64,000 nucleotides of DNA, taken from assembly GCF_047425865.1 (NCBI RefSeq), contig NZ_CP179735.1, one strand, 5' to 3'. Positions 26,593 through 34,970 of this stretch are shown piece after piece. The notes below the pieces were generated by a model. That model was not told the origin of the DNA and searched no databases. It saw only the letters and a program-made list of their open reading frames with translations. Position numbers and translations under genes: made by a program. Source of the DNA: Macrococcoides equi. Lineage in GTDB: Bacteria > Bacillota > Bacilli > Staphylococcales > Staphylococcaceae. Every line of letters starts with the position of its first letter. Position 1 is the stretch's first letter.

Positions 26593-27099
26593 TTATTTAT
26601 TAAGCTCATGCACAATATGATGAATCTGTTGTGTAATGAGCTTTTCCATTGCGAGTTTGACAGCCCCTACTGAACCCGGAATCGAGAATATCACAGTATT
26701 ATCTTTTGTACCACATAACGCACGAGATAGAATCGCACGCGGACCAACATCTTCTGTATAGCTTAAAAATCTAAAGATTTCCCCAAAACCTTCCATCTCT
26801 TTATCGATGATTGATTTAACCACTTCAATCGTCACATCACGCTTCGCAACGCCAGTTCCACCTGTTGTTATAATTGCATCTACTTGTTGGTTTAATAACT
26901 TTTGGATGCCTTCACGAATAGCTTCCTGATCATCCTTAACAATCATATAATGTTCTTTATCTACTGGAATGTCTATCTCCTGTAAATGTGTAATTACAGC
27001 TTTTCCACCTTTATCTGTATCAAAGTCGCGTGTATCACTGACAGTAATCACACCAACCTTTAAATCTTTGCGTTTAATATTATCATGTTCACTACTCAT
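26593..27099 (-). CDS. moaB: Molybdopterin adenylyltransferase-like protein MoaB
   Basis: 168 residues from ATG 27099 (MSSEHDN), with AGGAGG at 6 nt; the longer frame to 27144 runs into moeB. MoaB/MogA blocks: VGVITVSDTRDFDTDKGG, ITTGGTGVAKRDVTIE and FSIPGSVGAVKLAMEKL. It adenylylates molybdopterin before metal insertion by MoeA. It is just behind moeB. Confidence 0.92.
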   Translation of the reverse strand: MSSEHDNIKRKDLKVGVITVSDTRDFDTDKGGKAVITHLQEIDIPVDKEHYMIVKDDQEAIREGIQKLLNQQVDAIITTGGTGVAKRDVTIEVVKSIIDKEMEGFGEIFRFLSYTEDVGPRAILSRALCGTKDNTVIFSIPGSVGAVKLAMEKLITQQIHHIVHELNK

Positions 27100-27109
27100 G
27101 TATATCCTC

Positions 27110-28105
27110 CTAACCGAATAATTGATGGTAAATTGTTTTAGCAATATTAACTGACTTTACTTCATGAATTAATAATCGCCCACCCTTAAACCATATCATA
27201 GGATGATCCTTAAATTTAAACCTTATGAAATAAGGATTCTCAATATGCTTTATATGATGAAGTTCTAAATGACGTAAGAGGTCTGTTTCTGTAAAATTAA
27301 GAGAAGTAAATTGAACCGTATCGCGACCACAAAGCATTGTTTCTGTCTGCATATATGTTAAATGCGGGAAGGTCGGAGAGTGACCACATGTTGAACAGTT
27401 TTCATTAAACATTCTGGAGAACTTTAATGCTGTGTGATCTATCTGCCATACATCACCAAACACAAGTTTTGCCTCAAAAGGTGTGCGACTTAATATTTTC
27501 ATGCAATACATCATCTGATAACTCGTTGCAAGATTCACTGCAGGTTCAATAATTCCCACAGTGTCGCAGGTACGATTCATGACAGGTAACATACCCATCA
27601 CACAATTGAAACATGGTGTTACACCAGGAATAAAAGGACAGGCTACATATGTCGATTCAACACACGCACCGTAAATCCATGGAATATTATATTTATAGCT
27701 AAAATCGTTAATCATGAGTCTCGTCTCGAAATTATCTGTAGCATCCAGAATACAATCACATTGCAAAAACGCCGCTTCCAGAAGCGACGCATCACAATGT
27801 TCTATATATGTTTCTAGTAGCAAATCACTACGTATAGCCTTTAATTCACGTGCACAAGCTATCACTTTAGGTGTACTATTTTCTGCATCACTTTCTTTAA
27901 AGAGCGATTGTCTCTGCAAATTTGAAACTTCTACATAGTCACGATCAACGATAACAATTTTTTTCACGCCACTTCTGGCAATGGATTCAGCTAAGTGTGT
28001 ACCTAAAGCACCGCATCCAATAATACCCACGGTCGCATTTTCTATTAAAGACTGTCCAGCTTCGCCAATCCCGTAAAACTTAATCTGTCTATCGTATCTA
28101 TTCAT
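27110..28105 (-). CDS. moeB: MoeB-type adenylyltransferase for MoaD (ThiF/HesA/MoeB family)
   Basis: About 331 residues from ATG 28105 (MNRYDRQI). Nucleotide motif GCGALGTHLAESIARSGV, DATDNFETR, and paired zinc Cys (CFNC, CSTC). It adenylylates the C-terminal Gly of MoaD so that it can receive sulfur. A C-terminal region of about 80 residues follows the zinc site, with no clear rhodanese domain. The genome context (moaB, moaD) favours MoeB; a paralogue at 53478 lies in the thiamine operon and is ThiF there. Confidence 0.9.
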   Translation of the reverse strand: MNRYDRQIKFYGIGEAGQSLIENATVGIIGCGALGTHLAESIARSGVKKIVIVDRDYVEVSNLQRQSLFKESDAENSTPKVIACARELKAIRSDLLLETYIEHCDASLLEAAFLQCDCILDATDNFETRLMINDFSYKYNIPWIYGACVESTYVACPFIPGVTPCFNCVMGMLPVMNRTCDTVGIIEPAVNLATSYQMMYCMKILSRTPFEAKLVFGDVWQIDHTALKFSRMFNENCSTCGHSPTFPHLTYMQTETMLCGRDTVQFTSLNFTETDLLRHLELHHIKHIENPYFIRFKFKDHPMIWFKGGRLLIHEVKSVNIAKTIYHQLFG

Positions 28106-28122
28106 GACCATCCCTCAGTTCT

Positions 28123-29280
28123 TTACTTTCTACCTTCTTTTTTGTCCATCCAGAACATTGTTAATAAGGCAATTATACCAAAGACTGCAAGGAATGCGAA
28201 AGCAGGTTTGTTTGTACCAAAATTAGCAGCACATGCAGCAATAACAAGTGGCGGGAAGAATCCACCTAAACCACCCATCATTGATACGATACCATTTACA
28301 ATACCTGCTTCTTTAGAGTAATACGTTGGTGCTAATTTAAAGATTAAACCATTACCTAAACCAGCACACGCTGAAATAATTAAACAACCAGCTGTAAAGA
28401 AGAAGATTTGATGATTGATTGATAACATCGCTGCGCCAATGATTAAACCGACGAATACAAATTTTAATACATCCATCGCACGCAATTTATCACCTAAAAT
28501 ACCACCAATCGGACGTAATAAAGTTGCCAGTACAATAAAAGTACCTGTACGCATACCTGCATCAACTTTATCTAATCCAAAGTTATTCACTAAGAAGTTT
28601 GGTAAAAATAATCCGAAAGCTACGAATGCGCCAAATGTGATGAAATACCAGTAACTCAATAAATAAAGTTTGTACTCCGGTAACACACCTTTAATTTGAT
28701 CCATTAACGGTTGTTTGACTTTTGGTTCAGCTTTATCGCCAAATAAAAAGTTAAGTAAAGCAAATAATGCCATAACGATTAAATATGATTTAACAGTATT
28801 GCTCCAACCTATGGCATTTGCTAATGGTGGTGCAAAGAATGCTGAAATAGCAGTACCAATGTTACCCATACCGTAAATACCATTCGCTAATCCATGTTTT
28901 TCTTTAGGGAAGTATTTTGGAACACTTGTTACCCCAACTGAGAAAATTGCGCCACCCACTCCTAAAAACAGACCTGCAATCATTAACATTGTAGTTGATT
29001 GTGCCATACTTAGTAAGAAGACTGGGACTAATAAGAAAATAAAGGCGCCTAAAAATACTTTACGTGCACCAATCAAGTTCGCATAATAACCTAACGGAAT
29101 GCGTAATACTGATCCTAAAATAACCGGTATCGCTAAAATTATAGCTTTTTGACTTTCAGGAATTGCAAAATCTTGTGACATAAATGGTAGTAACGGTGCG
29201 ATAATTGTCCATGCCATAAATCCTGCAAGTAAACTGAATGTCTGAAGTGTTAACTGCACTTTTCCCGATGCTTTGTTCAT
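28123..29280 (-). CDS. narT: Nitrate/nitrite transporter NarT (NarK family, MFS)
   Basis: About 385 residues, 12 membrane segments. The nitrate signature GVGGAIFSVGVTSVPKYFPK and the second one, GLGNGLIFKLAPTYYSKEAG...GIVSMMGGLGGF, mark the NarK/NasA group. It closely follows S. aureus NarT and brings nitrate in for respiration. ATG 29280 lies 6 nt behind AAGGGTG; GTG 29289 overlaps that site. An NreC-type palindrome lies 75 bp upstream. Confidence 0.93.
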   Translation of the reverse strand: MNKASGKVQLTLQTFSLLAGFMAWTIIAPLLPFMSQDFAIPESQKAIILAIPVILGSVLRIPLGYYANLIGARKVFLGAFIFLLVPVFLLSMAQSTTMLMIAGLFLGVGGAIFSVGVTSVPKYFPKEKHGLANGIYGMGNIGTAISAFFAPPLANAIGWSNTVKSYLIVMALFALLNFLFGDKAEPKVKQPLMDQIKGVLPEYKLYLLSYWYFITFGAFVAFGLFLPNFLVNNFGLDKVDAGMRTGTFIVLATLLRPIGGILGDKLRAMDVLKFVFVGLIIGAAMLSINHQIFFFTAGCLIISACAGLGNGLIFKLAPTYYSKEAGIVNGIVSMMGGLGGFFPPLVIAACAANFGTNKPAFAFLAVFGIIALLTMFWMDKKEGRK

Positions 29281-29354
29281 ACATTTCACCCTTTTTTATA
29301 AGTTTGTGATATTTTATACAAACTTATTTTAATCTTTTTTATATTCCTATATAA

Positions 29355-29370
29355 TTGGGGATTTCCCCTA
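29355..29370. promoter_or_regulatory. NreC-type palindrome upstream of narT
   Basis: TTGGGG-ATTT-CCCCTA contains GGG-N4-CCC with flanking symmetry, fitting the NreC site described in S. carnosus (TWGGGN4CCCWTA). It lies about 45 bp upstream of a TATAAA-like -10 of narT, where an activator would be expected. Confidence 0.7.
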
Positions 29371-29441
29371 TCGTGCAAGAAGTTTCCCTATATTCATAAA
29401 GAGGCTATCGAGTCTGCGTTTATCCCTGAGTAAAATGGAAT

Positions 29442-29478
29442 AAAAAGAACACCCTCATGATTAATCATAATGGTGTTC
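29442..29478 (-). terminator. Terminator of the nar-nre-hemerythrin transcript
   Basis: On the minus strand GAACACC...GGTGTTC pairs over about 14 positions with two mismatches and a short loop and ends in five T. It begins just after the hemerythrin gene. Confidence 0.8.
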
Positions 29479-29483
29479 CTCTA

Positions 29484-29990
29484 TTAAATTATTTTTGAAT
29501 TAACAACTTCCAATAATAATTCTTCGTCTTTAATTTTAAAGACTTTTTCCGCCATCGGAAATAACACATTCTCTTCTTTATACATATGTACCATGCATAT
29601 TTCATAACCTTCATTCAAGTCCTGCATAATAAGCGGAATATCATCTATTTCATAATTCATAACTTTCGTTACTTCTAAAAAGTGCTCAAAATATTGCATC
29701 ATTTCATCATGTTCAGCTTCTATCGTAATGATTGGACCTTGATCGGTACCAATATATGATCCTAATATCGGAAAGAAGAATCTTGATTCTTTCTCTTGAT
29801 GTTTAACGAGTACAGGTACAAATTCCGTCAATGATTTACGTATATTATTAACACGTTCAAATCGTGCAAGGGGTGCACATGTCTTAATAATCTGCATTTC
29901 ACTAAACCATTCATGCATTAAACTTCTAATAAGCATATGTTCATTCTCTAATACACGTAAAGCTTTCATCTTTGATTGGAACTGTTGCAT
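29484..29990 (-). CDS. Hemerythrin-like (HHE) domain protein at the end of the nar-nre operon
   Basis: 168 residues, all-helical, with the iron-binding pattern of HHE domains: a His pair in ENEHMLIRSLMHEW (18 and 26), VKHQEKESRFFFP (HxxxE), EAEHDE, and MVHMYKEENVLFP (HxxxE). It could bind a di-iron centre and sense or buffer oxygen or nitric oxide. It follows nreC after 11 bp and precedes the operon terminator, so it is made with NarGHJI and NreABC. As far as I remember the staphylococcal operon goes straight from nreC to narT, so this gene is an addition. Confidence 0.82.
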   Translation of the reverse strand: MQQFQSKMKALRVLENEHMLIRSLMHEWFSEMQIIKTCAPLARFERVNNIRKSLTEFVPVLVKHQEKESRFFFPILGSYIGTDQGPIITIEAEHDEMMQYFEHFLEVTKVMNYEIDDIPLIMQDLNEGYEICMVHMYKEENVLFPMAEKVFKIKDEELLLEVVNSKII

Positions 29991-30001
29991 ATTAACACGT
30001 C

Positions 30002-30652
30002 CTAAAAATCTAATAATTTTTTCTTCAATGCGTATTCTACGAGTTCTGGCTTTGATTTCAATTGCAATTTATCCATAATACGTGCTTTATGTGCTTCAAC
30101 TGTTTTCACTGATACAAATAACATTTCAGCGATTTCTTTATTACCATAACCTTTTGCAATCAACGGTAATATTTCCAGTTCTCTTTTAGATAATATCTTT
30201 AAATGATCATTCTTTGCAGAATATTCACTATCATGATGAATAAGTTCATGCACAAGTGATGTAGCCATCTTCGGATCAATATATGTATCTCCTGCATAGA
30301 CAGTTTTCACCGCCTGCACTAATTCTTCATCTGGAGCATTTTTTAAGATATATCCGTTTGCTCCGTTTTTTAATACATGAAATAGATACTCATCGTCATC
30401 ATACATCGTAAGTATCAAAATTTTTATTTCAGGAAAAGCATCTTTAATCTTCCCAGTTGCTATCAAGCCGGACTCTCCAGGTGGCATACTTAAATCCATG
30501 ATAAGAACATCTGGCTTATGTGTTGCCACGACTTGAAAAGCTTCCATTCCATCTGCAGCTGTCGCCACAACTTCCATATCATCCTGATAATTCAGAATCA
30601 TAGAGAAGCCTGTTCTGACGACGGCATGATCATCAGCGATTACTATTTTCAT
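30002..30652 (-). CDS. nreC: Response regulator NreC
   Basis: 216 residues: an N-terminal receiver with DD at 7-8 and the phosphorylation Asp near 53 (LIMDLSMPPG), and a C-terminal LuxR/NarL helix-turn-helix (LSKRELEILPLIAKGYGNKEIAE, VSVKTVEAHK). Phosphorylated by NreB without oxygen, it activates narGHJI, nir and narT through GGG-N4-CCC sites, of which this window has three. Confidence 0.94.
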   Translation of the reverse strand: MKIVIADDHAVVRTGFSMILNYQDDMEVVATAADGMEAFQVVATHKPDVLIMDLSMPPGESGLIATGKIKDAFPEIKILILTMYDDDEYLFHVLKNGANGYILKNAPDEELVQAVKTVYAGDTYIDPKMATSLVHELIHHDSEYSAKNDHLKILSKRELEILPLIAKGYGNKEIAEMLFVSVKTVEAHKARIMDKLQLKSKPELVEYALKKKLLDF

Positions 30653-30663
30653 GTTTCTCCCCC

Positions 30664-31704
30664 TTATAGTGGGATGGTGAGTGTAATAAACGTTCCCTTA
30701 CCTTTCTCACTGTTTATATTTACAGAGCCACCGACAATCTCTGCTCTTTCCTGCATCCCAAAAAGTCCTAATCCTGTCCCCTGCGGTGTTTCTCCAATTT
30801 CGAAACCATCTCCGTTATCACTAATCTCAACGATTAATTCCTCTTCTTCTCTTTGAACAAGCACATGTACTTCATCAACATTCGCATATTTTAAAGCATT
30901 AAGTATCGCTTCCTGTGTAATGCGATAAACTGCTGTTTCTATTTCATTTGAGAAACGTTCATTCTCAATATTAGTATCAAATTGTACTTCCAATCCGTAA
31001 TTCTTCTCTAATTGTTTAAAGTGAGAGCGAAATGCTGCTACCAATCCTAAATCATCTAATGAGGACGGTCTAAGCTCTAGTGATAAATTTCTAATATCAT
31101 TCATAAGTCGCGACATTGATCCTTCAATTAATTGGATATGTTTGTCACGTTCTTCATCTTCTTTATATTTTATTAAACGTAAATCAACAACGACGTTCAG
31201 TAGTTCCTGCACAACACTGTCATGAAGCTCACGAGAAATTCTTTTTCTTTCATTTTCCTGAGCATTAATAATTTTTCGAGTAATTGTTTTTTGATGTAAC
31301 ATCTCCTGGGTTCTAAGTTGAGGAGAAACATTTTGTAGTGTTAGTACTTTCACATTAGCGTCATGTTGCAACGTAACAAAAGATGCTGAATAAGCCACAG
31401 GTTCCCCGATACTATTCTTTAAGAATAATTGAAATGATTGTCTACTTTTATCCTCTTTCATAAAGCAATTCATACAGGTCATTAACGCATGTTCATTTGT
31501 ATAACCCATACACGTTGTACAAAAGCTTTCCAGTAATGCGTCTAGATTAGATTCATAATTCAGCACACGTATTGCTGCATCATTCATCGTTAGAATCGAG
31601 TTATCTGCATTGATGAATATGATCAGTTCTTCAGTATCATTATAATAATGCTTGATGAGTTCTTCTAATAAGGATTCACTATATTGATGGTTACTGCGTA
31701 ACAC
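30664..31704 (-). CDS. nreB: Oxygen-sensing histidine kinase NreB
   Basis: 346 residues, cytoplasmic. A PAS-like N-terminus carries Cys 62, 65, 77 and 80 (C-x2-C-x11-C-x2-C), the ligands of the oxygen-labile iron-sulfur cluster of NreB. A HisKA_3 phosphoacceptor (SRELHDSVVQELL) and an HATPase domain (DNGDGFEIGE, GTGLGLFGM) follow. The GTG start overlaps the nreA end and has AAGGATG upstream. Loss of the cluster in air switches the kinase off. Confidence 0.94.
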   Translation of the reverse strand: MLRSNHQYSESLLEELIKHYYNDTEELIIFINADNSILTMNDAAIRVLNYESNLDALLESFCTTCMGYTNEHALMTCMNCFMKEDKSRQSFQLFLKNSIGEPVAYSASFVTLQHDANVKVLTLQNVSPQLRTQEMLHQKTITRKIINAQENERKRISRELHDSVVQELLNVVVDLRLIKYKEDEERDKHIQLIEGSMSRLMNDIRNLSLELRPSSLDDLGLVAAFRSHFKQLEKNYGLEVQFDTNIENERFSNEIETAVYRITQEAILNALKYANVDEVHVLVQREEEELIVEISDNGDGFEIGETPQGTGLGLFGMQERAEIVGGSVNINSEKGKGTFITLTIPL

Positions 31705-32164
31705 TGTTAATCACATCCTTACGATAAAAGGCACCAAATCCATGATTTAATTCACGATCTACTTCTTCAAACATATCTAAATCAAATGGCTTTTTATTAC
31801 GATTTCCAATCAATAACACCGCAGCTACTTTATTATATTTCCATAATGGCAAGGCTATAAAATTTGTTAGACTTTCGAAACGTACAATCGGAAAATCAAA
31901 TATATGTGAACCGATACTACTTGATGAAACATCTAATTCAATCCAGGAACGCCCTGATTTGAGTACAAATCCAGCAATGCCTTTTCCTTTTTGAAGTTCT
32001 ATTTTTCTATAACGTTCATTTTTAGCACCTGCAACATGTGTCCAGTGTATGTCTGTTTGTAAAATTAAGTCAGAGGGCATCGCAAGTCCAACAAAATCAA
32101 CACCTAATTTATCTTTTAAATGATCAATTTCTGCCTGATAATTATGTGTATTTATTGCATTCAT
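31691..32164 (-). CDS. nreA: Nitrate receptor NreA (GAF domain)
   Basis: 157 residues forming a single GAF domain (KGKGIAGFVLKSGRSW, FDFPIVRFESLTNFIALPLW, AAVLLIGNR). In S. carnosus NreA binds nitrate and controls NreB, giving joint oxygen/nitrate sensing. It lies 17 bp after narI and overlaps nreB by 14 bp. Confidence 0.92.
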   Translation of the reverse strand: MNAINTHNYQAEIDHLKDKLGVDFVGLAMPSDLILQTDIHWTHVAGAKNERYRKIELQKGKGIAGFVLKSGRSWIELDVSSSSIGSHIFDFPIVRFESLTNFIALPLWKYNKVAAVLLIGNRNKKPFDLDMFEEVDRELNHGFGAFYRKDVINSVTQ

Positions 32165-32181
32165 GCTATCCCTCCTAAATT

Positions 32182-32856
32182 TTATTTATGTTTGCGATAA
32201 ATAATATGGCTACGTCCAACGTAATTCACAGGCACACTCCATACATGTACTAATCGTGTGAATGGCCATAAAGCTGTAATTAAAAATCCTGTTAAAACAT
32301 GCAGTTTAAAAGCTAATGGTACATTTAACATAAATTCTGCTTGCGGTCTTAAAATCAGCAATCCTCTAAACCACTCTGAAATTGTTGCACGATAATCAAA
32401 ATCAGGTGTCGTAGCATTGGTTACGATTGTTGAATAACATCCTAAAAACACGATGAATAACAATAAGATATTTACTAAAATATCTGACGCAGAGCTCAAT
32501 CTACGTACATTTTCATTTGTGATACGTCTAGTTGTTAAAAGAATCATACCTATTAATGTTACTATCCCAAAAATACTTCCAATATATACAGCACCGATAT
32601 GATAAATGTGATCATTAACACCAATTGCTCTTAACCAATTAGCCGGTATACCAAGACCGACAACATGTCCTATAATAACAGGAATAATTCCCAAATGGAA
32701 TAGTATACTTCCCCACATCAACTGTTTCTTTTCAACAAATTCACTAGACTTTGCAGTCCATGAGAATTGATCGTATTTAAACCTGAATATGTGTCCAATA
32801 ACAAATATTGCGATACATGCATAAGGGAATATTACCCATAATAATTGACTAAGCAT
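32182..32856 (-). CDS. narI: Respiratory nitrate reductase gamma subunit NarI
   Basis: 224 residues with five membrane segments. It is the cytochrome b subunit that takes electrons from menaquinol. His residues in FVIGHIFRF, LFHLGIIPVIIGH and the C-terminal FKLHVLTGF and TRLVHVW regions are the haem ligand candidates. It overlaps the end of narJ by 8 bp. Confidence 0.95.
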   Translation of the reverse strand: MLSQLLWVIFPYACIAIFVIGHIFRFKYDQFSWTAKSSEFVEKKQLMWGSILFHLGIIPVIIGHVVGLGIPANWLRAIGVNDHIYHIGAVYIGSIFGIVTLIGMILLTTRRITNENVRRLSSASDILVNILLLFIVFLGCYSTIVTNATTPDFDYRATISEWFRGLLILRPQAEFMLNVPLAFKLHVLTGFLITALWPFTRLVHVWSVPVNYVGRSHIIYRKHK

Positions 32857-33427
32857 GTGGCGTCACCTCTTTTTCATCTTTAAGTAGACACGCTTTACAT
32901 GTTTCACGAATCGCTAAGATTAAGTTATAGTACGGACTTTGGATTTGCTCTAATGCATTTAATAAATTATATGTTCCGTCCTCAATAACCATTAATAGCA
33001 GTTGCATACTCTCCTCAGCACGATCATCACCACGCCATTCAGCCGCATAAATAAATTCACACATTAACGGTAGAAAATCTGATAATTCTGATGAAGGCAT
33101 TTCCAATCCAAACATTTCATATAATACTTTCAATCGTGCAAGCATTTGCCCACGTTCTTTTTTATCTTCAAACTTAACAAACGTCATATATAGTGTCGTT
33201 TTCTTTTCAAAATCAAACGTAGATGTATACACTTCCTGAATTTCAGAAAGACTAATTTCATGCATGTCTTTCCAGTACTGATTTACTGCTTCGTAAGCAG
33301 GATGCGTTAAGTCGAATACACCTTCAAATTCTCTCGGATGAAAATTTAATTTTTCAGGATATACAAGTTGGTGGCTAAAAAATCCGAATGATTTTTTATA
33401 CTCGTATAATTTATTTAAATCAATCAC
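32849..33427 (-). CDS. narJ: Nitrate reductase assembly chaperone NarJ
   Basis: 192 residues from GTG 33427 (MIDLNKLYEYKKSFGF). GGAGG (33440-33436) lies 8 nt upstream, inside the last codons of narH, and the genes overlap by 8 bp; longer starts run deep into narH and lack such a site. Helical TorD/NarJ family with LCEFIYAAEW. It guides insertion of the molybdenum cofactor and clusters into NarGH before membrane attachment by NarI. Confidence 0.93.
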   Translation of the reverse strand: MIDLNKLYEYKKSFGFFSHQLVYPEKLNFHPREFEGVFDLTHPAYEAVNQYWKDMHEISLSEIQEVYTSTFDFEKKTTLYMTFVKFEDKKERGQMLARLKVLYEMFGLEMPSSELSDFLPLMCEFIYAAEWRGDDRAEESMQLLLMVIEDGTYNLLNALEQIQSPYYNLILAIRETCKACLLKDEKEVTPHA

Positions 33428-34970
33428 GCCAAATTCCTCCGTAGAAGTTATCTTCATAAACTTCTCTACCTGATTTACCAGCAGGAACAGGTCCACATCC
33501 ATCACAATCAGCTCCAAAGTTATCACTTGTATAACCCTCTCCACCTTGAGCGCTATAAGTATTTACATAACCTTCTTTATGAGATGTAGGTACTACGAAA
33601 CGATCTTCATGTTTTGCAATAGCAAGTAAACGATACATTGATTTTACTTGTTGAGCTGTTAAACCAACACGATCTAATCTTGATTCATCAAAGTCTTTAC
33701 CACTTGAGATTGCTCTCATATAACTACGCATCATTGCCATGCGTTGTAATGCTTGTTTTACTGTATTTGCATCGCCTGCTGTTAGCATGTTTGCTAAATA
33801 CTGAATCGGTAAACGCATTTCTTCGATAGCAGGGAAAATCATATCTGGATTTTTAATTGAATCTTTCCCTTCAAAGTAATTCATGATTGGACTAAGTGGT
33901 GGACAATACCAAACCATCGGTAATGTACGATATTCGGGATGTAACGGGAATGCTAATTTGTATTCAATAGCAAGTTTATATACTGGTGAATTTTGCGCTG
34001 CTTCTATCCACTCAGTACTAATCCCATCACGTTCTGCTTGAGCAATGATTTCTGGATCATTTGGGTCTAGGAATAAATCTAATTGCGATTGATATAAATC
34101 TTTCTCATCTGTCACTGAAGCTGCTTCTAAAACTTTATCCGCATCATATAACAATACACCTAAATAACGCATACGTCCTGTACAAGTTTCAGAACAAACA
34201 GTAGGTAACCCTGCTTCAACACGCGGGAAACAGAATGTACATTTTTCAGCTTTATTTGTTTTCCAGTTGAAGTAAACTTTTTTGTACGGGCAACCCGTCA
34301 TACAGTAACGCCATCCACGACAAGCATCCTGGTCAACAAGTACGATACCATCTTCATCACGTTTATACATTGCTCCACTTGGACAACTTGCTACACATGC
34401 TGGATTTAAACAGTGTTCACAAAGTCTAGGTAAATACATCATAAATGATTGCTCAAAATTGAATTTAATTTCTTCTTCAATTTTCTCAATATTCGGGTCA
34501 GTCGGACCAGTAATATGAGCACCAGCTAAATCATCTTCCCAGTTGGGTCCCCACTCTAAGTCCATTTTTTTACCTGTAACTAATGATTCAGCACGAGCAA
34601 CCGGAGAATGTTTTTTCTCTTTCGCATTTGTTAAATCGGCATAATTATAAGTCCATGGCTCATAGTAGTCTTTCATTTCAGGCATATCTGGATTGTAGAA
34701 GATTTTCCCTAAGGCAATTTTAGAAAGTTTAGAACCAGACTTCAGTTCTAATTTTCCTTTTTTACTTAATTGCCATCCACCTTTATATTGGTCCTGATCT
34801 TCCCAACGTTTCGGATAACCGATTCCTGGTTTCGTTTCCACATTGTTAAACCACATATATTCAGCACCGGGACGATTCGTCCATGTAGTCTTACATGTAA
34901 CACTACATGTATGGCAACCGATACATTTATCTAAATTCATTACCATTGCAACTTGAGCTTTAATCTTCAA
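33420..34970 (-). CDS. narH: Respiratory nitrate reductase beta subunit NarH
   Basis: 516 residues from TTG 34970 (MKIKAQVAMVMNLDKC), 9 nt behind AAGGAGG; the TTG at 34979 touches that site. Four ferredoxin-type Cys groups are visible: CIGCHTCSVTC, CEHCLNPACVASC, CRGWRYCMTGCPYKKVYF (Trp in place of one Cys, giving the 3Fe-4S site) and CTFCFPR...CSETC. It carries electrons from NarI to NarG and overlaps the narG end by 11 bp. Confidence 0.96.
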   Translation of the reverse strand: MKIKAQVAMVMNLDKCIGCHTCSVTCKTTWTNRPGAEYMWFNNVETKPGIGYPKRWEDQDQYKGGWQLSKKGKLELKSGSKLSKIALGKIFYNPDMPEMKDYYEPWTYNYADLTNAKEKKHSPVARAESLVTGKKMDLEWGPNWEDDLAGAHITGPTDPNIEKIEEEIKFNFEQSFMMYLPRLCEHCLNPACVASCPSGAMYKRDEDGIVLVDQDACRGWRYCMTGCPYKKVYFNWKTNKAEKCTFCFPRVEAGLPTVCSETCTGRMRYLGVLLYDADKVLEAASVTDEKDLYQSQLDLFLDPNDPEIIAQAERDGISTEWIEAAQNSPVYKLAIEYKLAFPLHPEYRTLPMVWYCPPLSPIMNYFEGKDSIKNPDMIFPAIEEMRLPIQYLANMLTAGDANTVKQALQRMAMMRSYMRAISSGKDFDESRLDRVGLTAQQVKSMYRLLAIAKHEDRFVVPTSHKEGYVNTYSAQGGEGYTSDNFGADCDGCGPVPAGKSGREVYEDNFYGGIWRD

